Positions 10,640 through 23,400 of a stretch of DNA of 64,000 bases are shown in pieces. The notes below the pieces were generated by a model. It worked only from the letters and a program-made list of their open reading frames with translations. It made no database searches and was not told the DNA's origin. Each line of letters opens with the position of its first letter. Position 1 is the first letter of the stretch. A program made the position numbers and the translations under genes. The stretch covers positions 62,001-126,000 of the forward strand of contig JAEHOE010000082.1 of the NCBI GenBank assembly GCA_016858145.1, read 5' to 3'. The stretch is from Edaphochlamys debaryana (lineage: Eukaryota > Chlorophyta > Chlorophyceae > Chlamydomonadales).

Positions 10640-12692
10640 CTACAGCAGGCACCGCAGCCTCTCCAGCCCGTCCCCAGGGCCACCGCCGGAGGCCCCAGCG
10701 CCGCTGCTGCTGCCGCCCGCCTCCCCGCCGCCCGCTCCGCCTGCCGCCCCCTCCTCCTCCTCCTCGCCGTCCCATAGCGCCTGAAGGACCTGTCGTGCAC
10801 GGGGCAAGAAGGGAGGGGCAAAGGCTGACGGAGGAAGGTCCATGAATGGCGCCCGTTGCGTCTTTGCAGTCGCGCGAGGGTCCCACCTGATTGACAGCTG
10901 CATTGCAGTTCAGGCCCGTCGGTTCCGCTACCAGCTCTGCTGCGGCCTCGGCCGCCAGAGCCCGCGCCGCGGCCGCAGCCGCCTCAGCAGCCTGCGCCTG
11001 AGCCCAGTGCACCGCCACGCCGCCCGCAGAGGGAAACGCGCGATAGAAAATGAGGCGGTACTCCGGGTTTGCGGCAGTCACAGCGCTGCTCAGCCGCTCC
11101 ATCCAGGCCCGGAGGCCGGGTGCGTCGCCGGCGAGGCCCTGCATAAGGGGGCCCCGCAGGAGCAGGTCCCACGTGTGGAGGAACGTAACTAACCGTCGCC
11201 CCTTGCATGCGCTCCACCACCCGCCCCTCCAGCGCCGCCGGAGTCAGCACCGGAGGCAGCGGCGCGGTCCAGCTGAGGGCGCCGCCGCCAGCGTTGGAGA
11301 CCACCGCCGCCTTGGGCTGCCGAAGGTCAACCTCGTAGGTACGCTCGGCGCCACCGTTCCACCAGATCGAGTCGGGCAGGCCGAGGATGCGCACGAGCGA
11401 GAGGGTCTCCTCCACGGTAGGCCTTGCGAAGAGCCCATCGTACGTGATCTTGTCGCAGCGCGCCAGGAGGGAAGCCCCGGGGTCCGGGTTGGGGATGCCG
11501 TCGCGGGTGCGGAGCCCGCCGGTCAGGCGAAGGTGGCCCAGCCGGGGCCCGAGGCGGCGGCTGGGCTGCAGGCCGAGAGCGAAGAGCTGTGACACATCCT
11601 GGTACGTCACGTTGCCATCTCCAGAAGCCTCGATCTCGGTGAGAAACCCGCCCGACATGCGGCAGCTCCATATTGCCGTTGAGACCTTGTACGAAGTTCA
11701 ACGTCAGCCTGTGCGCCGAGGGCGGCAACGCATCCAACAGCCTGGCCACCTCAGCAAACCCGAACTCTGAGTCCGCTGCTGGGATCAGCACCAGCTCCTG
11801 CAGGGCTGTCATTCTGGCAATCGGGGCTGCTAGCTCGTCCACCGTTGGGCTGTCCACGCCCCACCACGCGCCCATCTGCAGGCTCGTCAGCTGCATCAGG
11901 AGGCTGTCGGGGAGGCAGGGCAGCCAACGGTAGTCACTGATGTCGAGGGAGGTGAGGCTGGGGAGGAGGGACAGCGCGTGAGTCGCCAGAGCCCGTTCTG
12001 AGGGGGGATCGGCGGCAGGGGCAACGGCGTGCAGGTCCATCTTGCGCAGCCCCGGCAGGCGCAGGAGGAGGCCGTGGAGGACGCCGCTGGAGAGCGGAGG
12101 GTCTTCCCCATTGCCGTGCTCGCCAATGGTGAGCTCCGTGATCCGCTTGCGGTCCTCGGGGGCCGCCCCGTTCCAAGGGGGCGTTACGGTCAGGGGCAGC
12201 GACGTGAAGGGCCAGCGTGCGCAGCCCCGGCAGGCGCAGGAGGAGGCCGTGGAGGACGCCGCTGGAGAGCGGCGGGTCCTGACCATCGCCGTCGATATCT
12301 CCCACAACGAGCTCAGTGATGCGCGCGCAGTCCTCGGGGCGCGCCGCGGCGAAGGGCAGGCACACCCGAGCATCGTCCCATGGGAGCGTGATTTTGGTGC
12401 ACTGCGGCCTCCGCTGCAGCCAGTGCCCGCCCTGGCACATGCTGAATATCTCCGGGACACCAGCTGCTGCGCTCATGGTGACCTTGACTCGCGAGGAGTC
12501 AAAGGCCTCCGCAAACGCGCGGCATGCGAGCCGGGCGTTGCGCAGGTCATCGCGGCTGAGCCTCAAGTGGCCCACAAGCAGTCCAGCATCATCAAAGATA
12601 GCTCTTTGCGCCTCTAGCGGAAGCTGAGGCAGCAGGTCGCTAATGGTCGAGGTGCTTGCCGGTCCGGCATCACGGCCCGCGCTCGCGGCCAT
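10640..12692 (-). pseudogene. F-box-like gene copy 4, frameshifted
   Basis: The copy is full length in outline. The ATG at 12,692 begins MAASAGRDAGP, followed by the F-box-like segment, SMCQGGHWLQRRPQC, the LRR-like middle, LLARCDKIT, PLPPVLTPA and the second-exon tail VLQALWDGEE. It has at least four lesions relative to the copy at 5,231-7,362. A 175-bp tandem duplication near 12.0-12.35 kb shifts the frame. One base is lost just before MSGGFL near 11,658. Another shift lies in the segment before LLLRGPL near 11,165. A TAG at 10,640-10,642 replaces the GAG codon after LRCLL. Splice borders of the single intron are retained. It cannot give the family product without correction; assembly error is unlikely to explain all lesions. 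Confidence 0.85.
11990..12340 (-). repeat. 175-bp tandem duplication inside F-box-like copy 4
   Basis: GCCGTGGAGGACGCCGCTGG occurs at 12,071 and again at 12,246, a period of 175 bp. Each unit encodes one LHGLLLRLPGLR block with its upstream ITEL segment. 175 is not a multiple of three, so the duplication itself causes the first frameshift. The two units differ at many positions, so they look like a junction between diverged family members rather than a fresh duplication. Confidence 0.8.
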
Positions 12693-14204
12693 CCTACAGG
12701 AACTTTAACAGGTGCAGGTGTATGATGTTAGATGTTGGGCACGTACCTCTCCGGCTCTCCGGGGCCCGGGAGTCCGGGCCAATTCCGCGAGTCCCGCTTA
12801 ACCGACCCCCGGGCACGTGCCTCTCTGGCCCCATCCCGCTCAAACCCGACCCCCTCCCAACCTTTCGGAGCACTGCATCCCTGCGAGCAAAGGTGTTGAC
12901 CGGAATGGCCGCTATAATACCGGCATCAGATCCGTCGGGGAGCTCCATAGAAGCCCGGCTTTACGCCCAGCTTCTTCCCTGTGCATGCCCCCTCTGCCTC
13001 CCACCGTCTCACCCCTCACCAAATTCCTCACCCACCCCTCGCGCCCCAGGCAGCTCCCGCACCAGCCGCTTCAAACGCCACCGCTCAGCCGGCCAGGAGG
13101 CCTCCTGCAGTCTGCTTCCGGCACGCCAGCCCAATGACTGTGTTGTGCCACATCGCCCCCCAGCCCTCACCGGCAACTGCTTGCCCCTGCACGCCCCTGT
13201 CAGCCGTCCCCAAAGCCATTTAGCCGCACACATCCGCTCCCCATCCCGCAGATCCCGCACATCCCACCTGCACTCCAGCCCCCCCAGGACCCAGCCCTCG
13301 TGCGTCAGCTGCGCGCCTGAGCATGCCTGAGTGCCTGTGTGCGGCCGTCCCAGTCGATGTGTCAGCACGTGGCGACGTGTCTTTAAGGTATGCCACGAGT
13401 GGCGGGGAGGAGGAGGGCGGGTAGGGGGACTCAGTCCGCTGCAGACGGGTGGTGCACTCTGGTGCGCTGCACGACCCAGCGCTACCTCGACCTCACCAGC
13501 CGTGAGCCGTGGGGGCTGCCTGGGGCAGATGCGTGCACCCCCGCTCCCGCCTGGCACTGCGCGAGATGCCGTGGTATCACTAGGAGGCAGAAAGGGCTGC
13601 GCCAGCAGTTGCATAACACATGTGTAGCGTCAGCGGGCCATGCCGTCATCCCTGTCTTATGCCTAGCCTCAACTGTTACATGCATCGAGCTTGCTACCCA
13701 CAGCATCCCATGCATCACACCCTGCCTCTCGGGGTCCAATAGACATACATCTATTCCTCTGCTAGTGGGCCACAACACCCCTGGGCCGGAATCGTGCCTG
13801 CGTTGCGTCCCCACACCCTGGCCCTCTGCCAGCTCCTGCTTCTACTTGCTTGTTCTGCAATGAATCAATGAGTCTGAGTCCGGCCCTCTGCCCTCCTGGT
13901 CCCATGCCCCAGTCCGGCCTCGCTGCGCCCTACCCACCAGAAGTCACCAGCTACCCGTCTAAATGCCCGCCTGCGTGCGCGCGCTGCTTTCGAGCCGAGC
14001 GGCTCGTCGTTGGACCTTGCTTTAATCCCTAGCTGCTGATCACTGGATCCTGCCTGCCTACCGCCGTACTGCGCCCGATCACCACCTCGGCAACGCGCAA
14101 GTGTCCAATGCCCAGAGCCCAATCTGCCCACTGTCACACTCCCCGTACGCTCTCCCGGCGTGTCGCCCCAGTCCCCCGTCCGAGGTCGCTATCCCACGTC
14201 GCCC
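12693..14204. other. Spacer carrying the importin-alpha 3' region
   Basis: No coding gene is supported. The part next to 14,205 should be the 3' untranslated region of the importin-alpha gene, ending near the TGTAA at 13,676-13,680. The part next to 12,693 is the duplicated 5' flank of the F-box-like copy (CATCCTACAGGAAC). Confidence 0.5.
13676..13680 (-). terminator. Polyadenylation signal TGTAA of importin-alpha
   Basis: Read on the minus strand this is TGTAA, the canonical signal of Chlamydomonas-type algae. It lies 525 bases past the importin-alpha stop, a usual 3' UTR length in these algae. Confidence 0.5.
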
Positions 14205-17200
14205 TCACACGGGCTCGGGGAACTCCTCCAGCAACCGCTCCAACCGCTCCGCCGCCTTGGGAGCCAGATCCTGCTCCAGTGCCGTACGGATGTAGTCGTA
14301 CACGCCCTGCTCGATGAAGGCGGCCACGTGCGGGTTGGATCCGTCCCAGCCTGCCGTACCGGGGCGCGATCCGGCCTGCGTCATGCATGCAGGGGAGGAC
14401 GGTCAAGCGGGGTCCGAAGCAGGGTGGCCTGCGTGAGCTGCCGGAGGAGGCGAAAGTGCGCGCCCGCCCTCACAGTCAAGCGTGTTCTCCGCCTCTCCAG
14501 GCGTCAGACAGGCTTCTTTTCTGGCCCCCACTCGCTCGCCTACGCCCTCGTCCCCAGCTCCCCCCGCCACCCACCCTTGCGATGCACAGCAGCCCCTCCG
14601 CCGCCGCCTGCACCGCCCGCACGTCCCTCCCCTCCGCGCTCCAGGCCCGGGCCGCCAGGTGCGACCCGAGCACCCGGCAGCCCCCCGCAGCAACCACCGC
14701 GGAAGCAAGAGAGTACGAGTCCTCCTGGGGGGGATACAGGAGCGAAGGGAAACAGGGGGTTCATGCGGGAAGGACATGCGAGGGGCGATGTGGGTCGGGG
14801 GCTCAGAGCACAAGGGAGGCTGCTAAAGGAGTTCAGGGCCTGAAACGAAACCAGGAATTGTAAGAAGAGTAAGGAGGGAAGCAAGGGGCACTGGGGCTGT
14901 GGGTCAGGGGGCCAGAGCAGAGAGGAGTAAGGTGGAAGAGGGTTGTGACTTGTAAGGCAGGTAGGTGTCAACTTCTTTGAGGCTGGAACAATGCGCTCAG
15001 CCCTGGAATGACTGGAATTTGGGACATACGTGCAGGCACGGTGCAAAGGGCGGGGACATGTGACGCGCTCCGTGTGAGCTTGGGGGGGGGGGCAGGGGGC
15101 CGAGATGGTCGTCGGGGTGGACACTTGTGCACGCCGACCCGCGACAAAGTGTTGCGGCTACCACTCATACCGCTGATCTGAGTAGAAGCAACATCCTCGC
15201 AAAGGCCAGGCGCAGAAGATAACGGTACCTCTTTTCTCCCGGCACTAAACGCTTTGGCGCAACACTGCCGAAGACTTGTCACGGGGAAAGGCTCGAGAGA
15301 AGGAGGCACCTTAAAGTGGGTCGGGGGACCAGGGCGGACGGGCGGCTGATGGGGGGGCTCGTGGCCTTCCGCGGGCCTGCCTTGGGCCTGTCGTGGACCC
15401 AAGCATCCCCCCACCCGCCCTCGCCCTCCCCCCACCTTTCCAGCCATGTTTGCCAGCGCCCACACCACCTCTGACCGCAGCTCCTGCGCCGCCTCGTGTC
15501 GGTCGTACGCGGCGCACAGCAGCGGCAGCAAACCCGCGGAGGACACCGCACGGGCCTGGGCCTGGGGGAAGGGGCAGTGAGGAGGAGGAGGGATGACGGG
15601 TCGAGGAAGGGTTTGAAGTGGGCGCGGTTGAGGCCTTGGCAGTGACAATTCATCAGGCCTTTCGCACACAGATCCGTCATAGCCCGGTCATAGCCGTCTC
15701 ACGCCTGCTTGCACACCACAGCCCAGGCACCCAAGGCCGCCCAGCCCTCCCACGCGCACCCACCCGCGTCCCCGCCGCGATGTTGGCGACCGCGAAGGCC
15801 GCCTGCTTGATCAGCCCCGGCTGCTCGCTGCTGAGCAGAACGCGGCGGAGGCCGTGGGTGAGGGCGCCAGTGTCCAGAACGACCTGGGGGAGGGGGAGGG
15901 TGGACGGACCGGTCGGCGCGGTCAGGTTGGCTCACCACACCCTCGGCTTGAACCGCCGAATGAATCGGTCGCAACGGCTGGTGGGCCACAGCCCCGCCCT
16001 GTCTTCCCGTCATGTCCGCTAACCCCCACTCCATGCCATCCCCACCCCGCCCCCCACCTGCGTGGGCAGTGCGCTCCCCCCGCACAGGGAGCCAAGCAGC
16101 TGCGCAGCCGCCTGAACCAGCGAGGAGGGCTTGGTGCTGGGGGGTGGGTGGGGCGGGCGGGAAGGGCACCTGGTTCGTCAGGCCAAGCGACGAAGTCCGG
16201 ATGAGCAGAAAAATTCGGAACACTCAACCTCGGGACGTGCTAGTGGAAAGTGGGCTAGGGCAGCACCCAAGAGAGGCAAGCCGAGCCAAGCCCTGTCTCA
16301 CTCGTGTTGCCGAAGCGCGTCCTCCGCCCGTGCCACCACCGCCAGACTCGCCATGGCCACCTGGGTTGAGGAGCGAGGGGCGAAGGATGGGCAGAGCATT
16401 CTCGCCTCGTGTATTGAAGGCCACAGCGCTACGGTGGCCTGCGCGGGTCTGTCCAAGACCTCTCATGCTGCCGTACCTCTGCTGGCGTGTCCTCAGCGAT
16501 GTACGACAGGGCCCAGAAGGCGTCCGTGAGGGCCTCGCTGTCCGTCAGACTGGCGCCCAGGTAGGCGAGTACGGGCAGTACGGCAGTCTGGAGGGCAAGG
16601 AACGGAGAACGGGTGGGCAAGACGCACGGATGTGGGTTTCCCGGCATAAGGCCCCAACACATGCGCATTGGTACCTCCCCGGCCCCCAGCGGCTCACCAC
16701 CACGTGCCGGGGCCGCGGCTTGCTGCGGACGAGGTTGCACAGGAGCCAGCACTGGGGGGGGGATGGGGGGTGAGGGATTATGCGGTTACGAGTCCCGAGG
16801 AGGACTCCGCGATCCACAGAGCAACCGGCCGCCCCAGATGCAACCATCAACCGCCATTTGCCATTTGCCAACCGCCGCCTCACGTGCTGCCGCTGCGCCT
16901 TGACGTAGCTCTCCGCCCGCGCCGCCGCCAGCAGAGGCTCCAGCATGCCCGCATCCAGGCAAGCCTGACGCAGATCTGCAGTACGGCACATATGCACACG
17001 TGCGTACGGCACAATGAGCAAAACGCGACCACATTACGTAGCAGAGAACGCTTTTCCGCTCAAGCTCACCCAGGCAGTCGCCCACCACATTCCCGAGCAG
17101 CCACGCCACCTGCGCAAGGGACGAGGAAGGCGTGTTAGCGGCTTGTGAACACTCTGCTGTGGCCCCGCCCACGCTTCCAGATCTCCATCCTGCCACTTAA

Positions 17201-18374
17201 CCAACCAACCACTTCCCTCAGCTTCATCCCTATCCTCCCGCCGCCTCGGCATCCACCTGCTCCCTGAGCTCCGGGTTGGCGCACCCCAGTCGCTCCACCG
17301 CCGGCCTCAGCGCCCCAGAGTCCACCACAGCCCGGCAATGCACGCCGCTGCCAGAGGCCACGTTGCACACCGCCCAGGCCGCCTGAACCTGCGGGGGAAA
17401 CCGGTGGGGGAGTGGGGCGAAGGGTGGGGGACGGGTGGGCGCATGATGACAGGTCTCAGGAGGCTAGCGCACTGGACGGGGACGCAGCCCCTCCGCTCTC
17501 CGCCTCCTCTCCAGCCTGACCCTCTGCACCCCAGGTCCGCCCCGACCTCGAGGTCTCCGCACCCAAACCCTTTTACCCCCTTCCACCCCTCCACCGACCT
17601 CTAGCTCTGGCACGTCGGTCAGCGTCATGAAGTAGGCCAGTCGGGGCAGCACCCCCGAGCCCAGGACCTGGTCGATGGGGGGGCCCTCGGCTGGGGGAGG
17701 AGGAGGGGGGGAGATGCGGATCGGGCAAGGGAGGTAGCGGTAGTTCTAGTAACGTAGTGGGGCTGAAGAAGAGGCGGTTCAGGCTTTGGCGGAGGCGTCC
17801 GCCCGTGGGAGGGCTGGGCTGTGGGCTCGGGCGCTCGGACGCTCACTCTTGCTAAGCGCTTGCCGGATGGCCGTGGTGGCAGGCAGCCACTGGCAGCGGT
17901 CGTTGGCTCGGAGCGCCGCGAAGGCGGGTTCCAAGTCATCCTGGGAGTATTCGCGAGGGCCTGGGGGAGGAGGATGAGGGTCAGGATGGGGGGTCAGGCC
18001 AAGCGGGACAGGGCGAGGTGTTGGGCTCTCTAGAGGAGAGTGCGACGAGGGCAGGGTGGGATCGAGCTTCAGGCAGTCGGTCAGTACAGATAAGGCGGGG
18101 CATGTCCTTCATGACCGAGTTCGCCCTTCTGTGCCTCAAGGGGGTGGGGCGGGACATGGCCACCGCCAGCCATCGCGGGTTGGCCGCGGGTTCCCGCCAC
18201 ACCATCAGGCGACTCACGTGGCGCCACCACCGACTGAAGGTCTGCTGGGACGTATATGTTAAGCTTCGGCTGGAACGGGCTAGTTTTTGCGGCCTCCTGA
18301 GCGCGCCATGCTTGTCGCCGTGCTACCCCCTTCCACGTTCTGAACGCTGGACAGCTGGGGTTGGGCGCTGCCAT
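14205..18374 (-). CDS. Importin subunit alpha, karyopherin-alpha family (498 aa)
   Basis: Fourteen exons join in phase: 18,218-18,374; 17,847-17,960; 17,599-17,690; 17,257-17,388; 17,070-17,109; 16,884-16,975; 16,698-16,751; 16,477-16,587; 16,302-16,360; 16,058-16,136; 15,764-15,883; 15,436-15,561; 14,575-14,724; 14,205-14,375. The product is a string of armadillo repeats: GPPIDQVLGSGVLP, then AWAVCNVASG (about residue 125), AWLLGNVVGD, CWLLCNLVRSKPRP, FWALSYIAED, AFAVANIAAGT, VWALANMAGK, and C-terminal NPHVAAFIEQGVYDYI. These correspond to repeats that bind classical nuclear localisation signals for import with importin-beta. Trp-Asn pairs of the major NLS groove (repeats 2-4) are present; in the minor groove the sixth repeat lacks them and the seventh has Phe for Trp. 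The first exon (52 codons, in-frame stop upstream) is short and only mildly basic, so a normal autoinhibitory importin-beta-binding domain is not evident. Exons 9 and 10 are the least certain. Confidence 0.88.
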
Positions 18375-20419
18375 CTTATGCGTTTAGCTCCCCCAGCGTT
18401 GGCTCAGTGGCAATTGCCGATGAAGGTCGCTCGCCGCCTTCAAGCGAACTCAGTCGCTGCCCATCTCAAATGTTATGTGAGCAGTAGATGTAACAGAGCA
18501 ACATGAAGAAGAGGCCTTCGAAGAGCTGCGTTTCTCAGGTGGTGTGTGACGCAGTGGAGTACTTCTCGTCTACAAGCGCAGATGGCAGCAAACAGGCTCT
18601 GCACACAACACTGGTGTATGAGCAGTTGCGGGTAGGGGTAGTCATCCGGCGAGGCACGCACGGCCAAACCCACGGTCCGCTCCAGCCCCCGTTGCCCCGC
18701 CGGCCTCAACAAAGCGCTACCCTTTCCACCCGCCGGCCTCCTACCCCTCTCCACCCGCCGGCCCCTGCAAGGGCAGCTTGATGATGCCCCCTACTACCGC
18801 ATCTGGCATGCACCGCGGGGCACGCACGGCCACCCCCCCGCCGACCCCCTGCTGCCCCCCTTTCCCCCCGCCGGCCTCCTACCGCTGGGGGCCTGCAAGC
18901 ATAGAATACCCCTTTCCGGGCAGCTTGCCCAGGCCCCCTGCTACCGCATGTGGCATAGCCTGCCAGATCCTGCGAGTGCTCAGCACCTGGACTGTCCCAT
19001 TAACCTTAGCTCACTTGCCAGGGGCGCCTTCGCCGCGCTCCTAGGCCGCCTGCCGACGCCCCGGCCAGCCACCCGCCCACACGCGATGCTCAAGAATGAC
19101 AGCCTGGCAGGTCGGGTACGACACCGGCAGCCCAGATGGGGAGGCGGGCAGGCGTCGGTCGCCCGCAAGAGCCGCTAGCCTCGCTGGCGCCTGCCCACTC
19201 ATGCCCACCGCACAGGTTGCGAATCAGCTCTCAACGGAATGGGCACACACTGCATGGAGGCCCCGAATGCCACCCGAAACACAACGTATCGCCAAACACT
19301 GGGACCCAAACAGCTCCTGCGGGCCGTAGGGGTAACGTAGCATTCGCTTCCTCCCTTGGCATCGGCGGGCTCCACTTCTCAGCACCTCCCATGCCCTCGC
19401 ACGTGCCCGGCCACCCTCGTGCACTTCCCAACAGCTTCTCATTGCGGCGCAGTGCGGCTGCCGGCCTCGTGTGCCAGTCTCGTGTCCGGATCCCACCACC
19501 CACCCACAGACACACCACACCCACCATCCCCCCGGTCCAGGACCTCCGCACAACCCTGCCGACGCCGCGCAACCGCACTTGCCACGCACCCCTTAGGCAC
19601 AGCTCTGCCCAAGCTCCGCACATGTACCGTGCTTGCCGGTCCAATTATGGAGGGCAGCAGGGACCGACAGCAGCCAATAACGAATGACGGCACCCCTCAG
19701 AACGCATGACAAGTGCCCGCGCATTCTCGGACGACACCCCAGCACCATCGCACACCACGCTGAACGCAGAGCGCCGCGTCCAGAGAAGCCAAGCCGACCG
19801 CTGCGTTTGCAGTCCGTCCAGACACGCTCCCAAGACACACAGACTGCCCTCCCCTCGACCCGACACTTGACACACATCCTCCCTCCTCCCTCGGATGCAG
19901 CCCCGGCCTCTCTCGGTGGCTCCCGGTGACAAACACGGAAGTCTCGAACCTTCTTGCATACCTGCAAATGCCGCCACACGAGGGCTCGTTCGCCGAAACG
20001 CGCCTTTATTTGCCCCACCATAAGCACCTCAGAGGCCCCCACCAGGCCCATACGTCCTCATCGGCCCGCGGGCCCCCTCCATTCCTCTGTACCCAGACCG
20101 AATCCCGTCACAACACCTGCCACCGTGCACAACATCTTCCCACCACACGCACCCGCCGGCCCCTTCCCGCCCGCCTCCTGACCGCCTCCCGATTGCGTGC
20201 CATCGTCCCTCCGTCCTAACCTGCGCCGCTGCACAGCCCGCTGGCGGCCCGCCTCCGGTTCCTCTCCCATCTCCACGCGCTGTGGCTACAGTTCGCTGCC
20301 CCTCAGCCACACCAGGCTCCAATGCGACCCAGGGCCGCCTGCGCATCCGTCTCCTCCTCAAGCTCGGCAACATCACGGTCTCGTCATGCGCACGGTCCTC
20401 TCGGCCCTCGCCCTTTCCG
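18375..20419. other. Spacer: importin-alpha promoter side and transporter 3' side
   Basis: No gene is supported. It should contain the importin-alpha promoter on the left and the 3' UTR of the transporter that ends at 20,420 on the right. I found no TGTAA on the minus strand near that stop. Degenerate local repeats occur at 18,640-18,960. Confidence 0.5.
18640..18960. repeat. Imperfect tandem repeats rich in CCGCCGGCCTCC
   Basis: Two near-copies of a block about 145 bp long are visible: GGCACGCACGGCCA, then a CCGCCGGCCTCCTACC stretch, then GGGCAGCTTG, then CTACCGCAT with TGGCAT. One runs from about 18,650 to 18,815, the next from about 18,820 to 18,960. No coding sense is evident. Confidence 0.55.
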
Positions 20420-23400
20420 TTAGCGGAACGGCGCCGGCAGCGCCGGCGAGGGCGGCACGTACGCCAGCGAGCGGCCGTACATGGCCAGGTCCTCCTGTCG
20501 TACGTACACGTGCGCCGTACGTAGGCGGGAGTAAGGGGCGACAGAAATGGTTGGTGGCGCACACAACGACAGCCCACCCATTTCTTGCTGGTGGCCAGCC
20601 CGTCCCGTCCCTGACCCGCCCTGCAAAGCACAAACTGCTTCCCATATGCACGACACATTGCTGCTCCCTTCGCACCCCAGCACAGGCCGGCTTTCTCCTG
20701 CGCCTGCGTTTCTCCGAGGAGCCCTTCACACAGACTCCAGCCCCTAGCCCGCGCTCCCGACCCCCGCCGACCCACCTGCGTCGGCTCGCGCTCCTCCTCC
20801 TCGCCCGCAGCGCCCGGCACCGCCGCGTGCGCGCCGCGGCCGCGGATGCCCACGGGGGCGGCGGCGGTGCCCCCCGCGCCCGGGATGGGGCGGCCCAGTC
20901 CGCCGGGGCCGCCCGGGGCACCGGGGCCGCCGGTGGTTGAGGCCCTGGTGTGGGGAGGAGGAGAAATGCGTTGTGAGTGAGCAAGGGTGGGATTGGGGCA
21001 TGAGTGGGAGCTTCCACTCCTTTTCTTCTTCAAAGCGAGATGCGAACACAGCCTGACAGACCCCCACGGCCATTGCTCCAGCCCCAACACCAAGGCACCC
21101 GCGCCTGGGCGCGCCATCCAACACCCCGCCCGCCACACACAGGTACTTCACTCGCCAACCATACATGGACCCCCCCCAACCCCCCCCCACCTGGGCGCCA
21201 CCACGCGCTTGTGCTCCACCGCCTTGTACGTGTAGTTCATGGCCACCGCGACGAAGGCGGCGGTGGAGAGCGCCATGAGCAGCGCCATGAACAGGAAGAA
21301 GACTGGGGGGGAGGGGGGGAGGGGCTCTGTGTTTCATTTCGGCACGGGTGGAAAGCGTCATATAGAAAACTGCACAGATACAACAATTCCACCAGAATTA
21401 AAACCGTTATCATGTAGTGTTTTGAACAAGGATATAGCACTTAGACCGCAGAACAGGGAGAAGACTGGGTGGGGGTGAGTCGGGTGACCAGAAAGGGGAA
21501 AGGGCGTCAGTGCCGTCAACATGATGCCGTCGACCCTTTGCTCGGTCCTCCCCTTGAGCCTCGTGCGACCGGCCCGATTCTCGACCTACCGGTATCTGTC
21601 CACGCTCTCGACGGAGGCCCCGCCCTTTCCCCCCTGGCTTCCCCTGGCTTGGCATTCTAGGTCCCTGCTCGCCATCCCCCATGACTCACGGTCCAGGCGG
21701 CCCGTGTTGAGGTCACGGGGAAGCCACTGCCGCCCCGCCACCGCCGGGCTGGCCACCTGTGCGCGAACACGAGGGGGAGGGGCAGTCGTTGGTCCGAAGT
21801 TTCAACGTCTCGAACGTCCTCCCCTCCAGTATGCAGGGGGGCGTCGTGGCAAGGCGGCGGCAACGCGGCGGTTGGGGGTGCCGACCGTCAGTCGGGATGT
21901 CAACTCCAGTCAACTCCCAACCACCAATCGCTCCGTACCTGCACGAGCAGTACGATCACGCCGGACATGTACGACCCGATGGCGGTTGACGCCAGCTGCA
22001 GCGCCATGGAGCAGGAGCGCATCACGTCGGGGGCCTGGGTGGAACCGAGGGGAAACAAGGGGGGAAACAGTATGTGTTTCGTGCCATGCCGTGCCGTGCC
22101 TTGCCTCTGTCACGGCCACCACGCAGTACCGTGGCCTCTCGCGCTCAAGCCCAAAGTACTATACATGACGTGAGGCCCGACGGCCCCACGGCCCCACCTG
22201 GTCGTAGAAGAACTCGAGCTGCCCGATCGAAGCCAGGACCTCGGACGCCCCCACGATCAGGTACTGCGGCGCCTGCCAGAACACCGACAGGGAGCAGCTG
22301 CTGGCGGGGCCGGGGGCGGCCGCGGAGAAGTCTGCGGGGGCGGAGGATGGAGAAGGGGCTTGTGACGGTGAGGGCGGCTCCTCCTCCGGGTTGGTTGTCC
22401 CAACCGCCAACCCCCGGCCGCCGCCGGCACCCCTGACCCCCCGCCGGCGGCACCCCTGACCCCGCCTCACCCTGGCCCCTCGCCTCCGCCGCCGCCATCT
22501 CCGCCTCCGCCGCCCCGATGCAGGTGTGCAGCGAGGCCAGGCGGTGCCACTCCACCCAGGCGGCCACCAGCATGGACAGCACGGCCAGGATCATGCCCCA
22601 GCCTTAAGGAAGGGGGGAGGGGAAAGGGAAGCGAAACGCATTACTGAAAGGACCGATACGCACGTGCCAATCACCCGCCACCTCCCGACCCGATGTTGGA
22701 CCCGTCGCCCCCAGCCCCGGCCCCACCGATGCGCTGCAGGAGCGTGATCTTGCCGCGGCACCGCGCGATCGCGGGCTCCTGCGTGGCAACGGGTGCAGAA
22801 GTCAGGGGCATTCGATTCATGCCAGCTTCCCGTATCCCATCAACTCAAGATACAGGTCTTCGATAAGGTTGCCAAATGCACGCACACCAACCCCCGGATG
22901 ACATGGCGCATCGGCAAATGCCCCATGCACAGTACACTCCATGCATCTGGATCTGCTTGTGCACGCACCACGAACTTGTCGTAGATGGGAATCAGCGCGA
23001 TGATGGAGACGGTGTTGAAGAGAGACATGGATGCGGAGGGGACTACGAAGGTGAGTCCGTTGGGGCGGGCGGGGGTGACGGTGTAGGGCAGGTGCACGGT
23101 GCGGTCCATTAGGTTGCCTTGCTGCACGAAGAAGGAGCCCATCTGGGTGTAGATGGTCCTGACAGGGGGGCAGACATAGGGGGGGAGGAAGCAAGGGTCG
23201 GGGGGGTCAGGGGGTGCACGGTGCGGGCCATGAGGTTGCGTGCCAAGTCAGGACCCCGTCCTCTTCCGGCTTCCACAGTCACCAATAACCTGGACCCAGC
23301 CTAGTTTGGCGCCCTTGCCCGCTGCTCGCCCTGCCAACCTTCCCCCTTGCCTCCCCGTCCCCCTTCAGCCCCCCCTCTCACCAGTAGAGCATGGTGGTGA

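Noticed and set aside
18218..18374. Normal importin-beta-binding domain at the importin-alpha N-terminus
   Set aside because: The exon splices perfectly but has only scattered Arg/Lys. The IBB consensus with dense basic clusters is not visible, so I did not call it.
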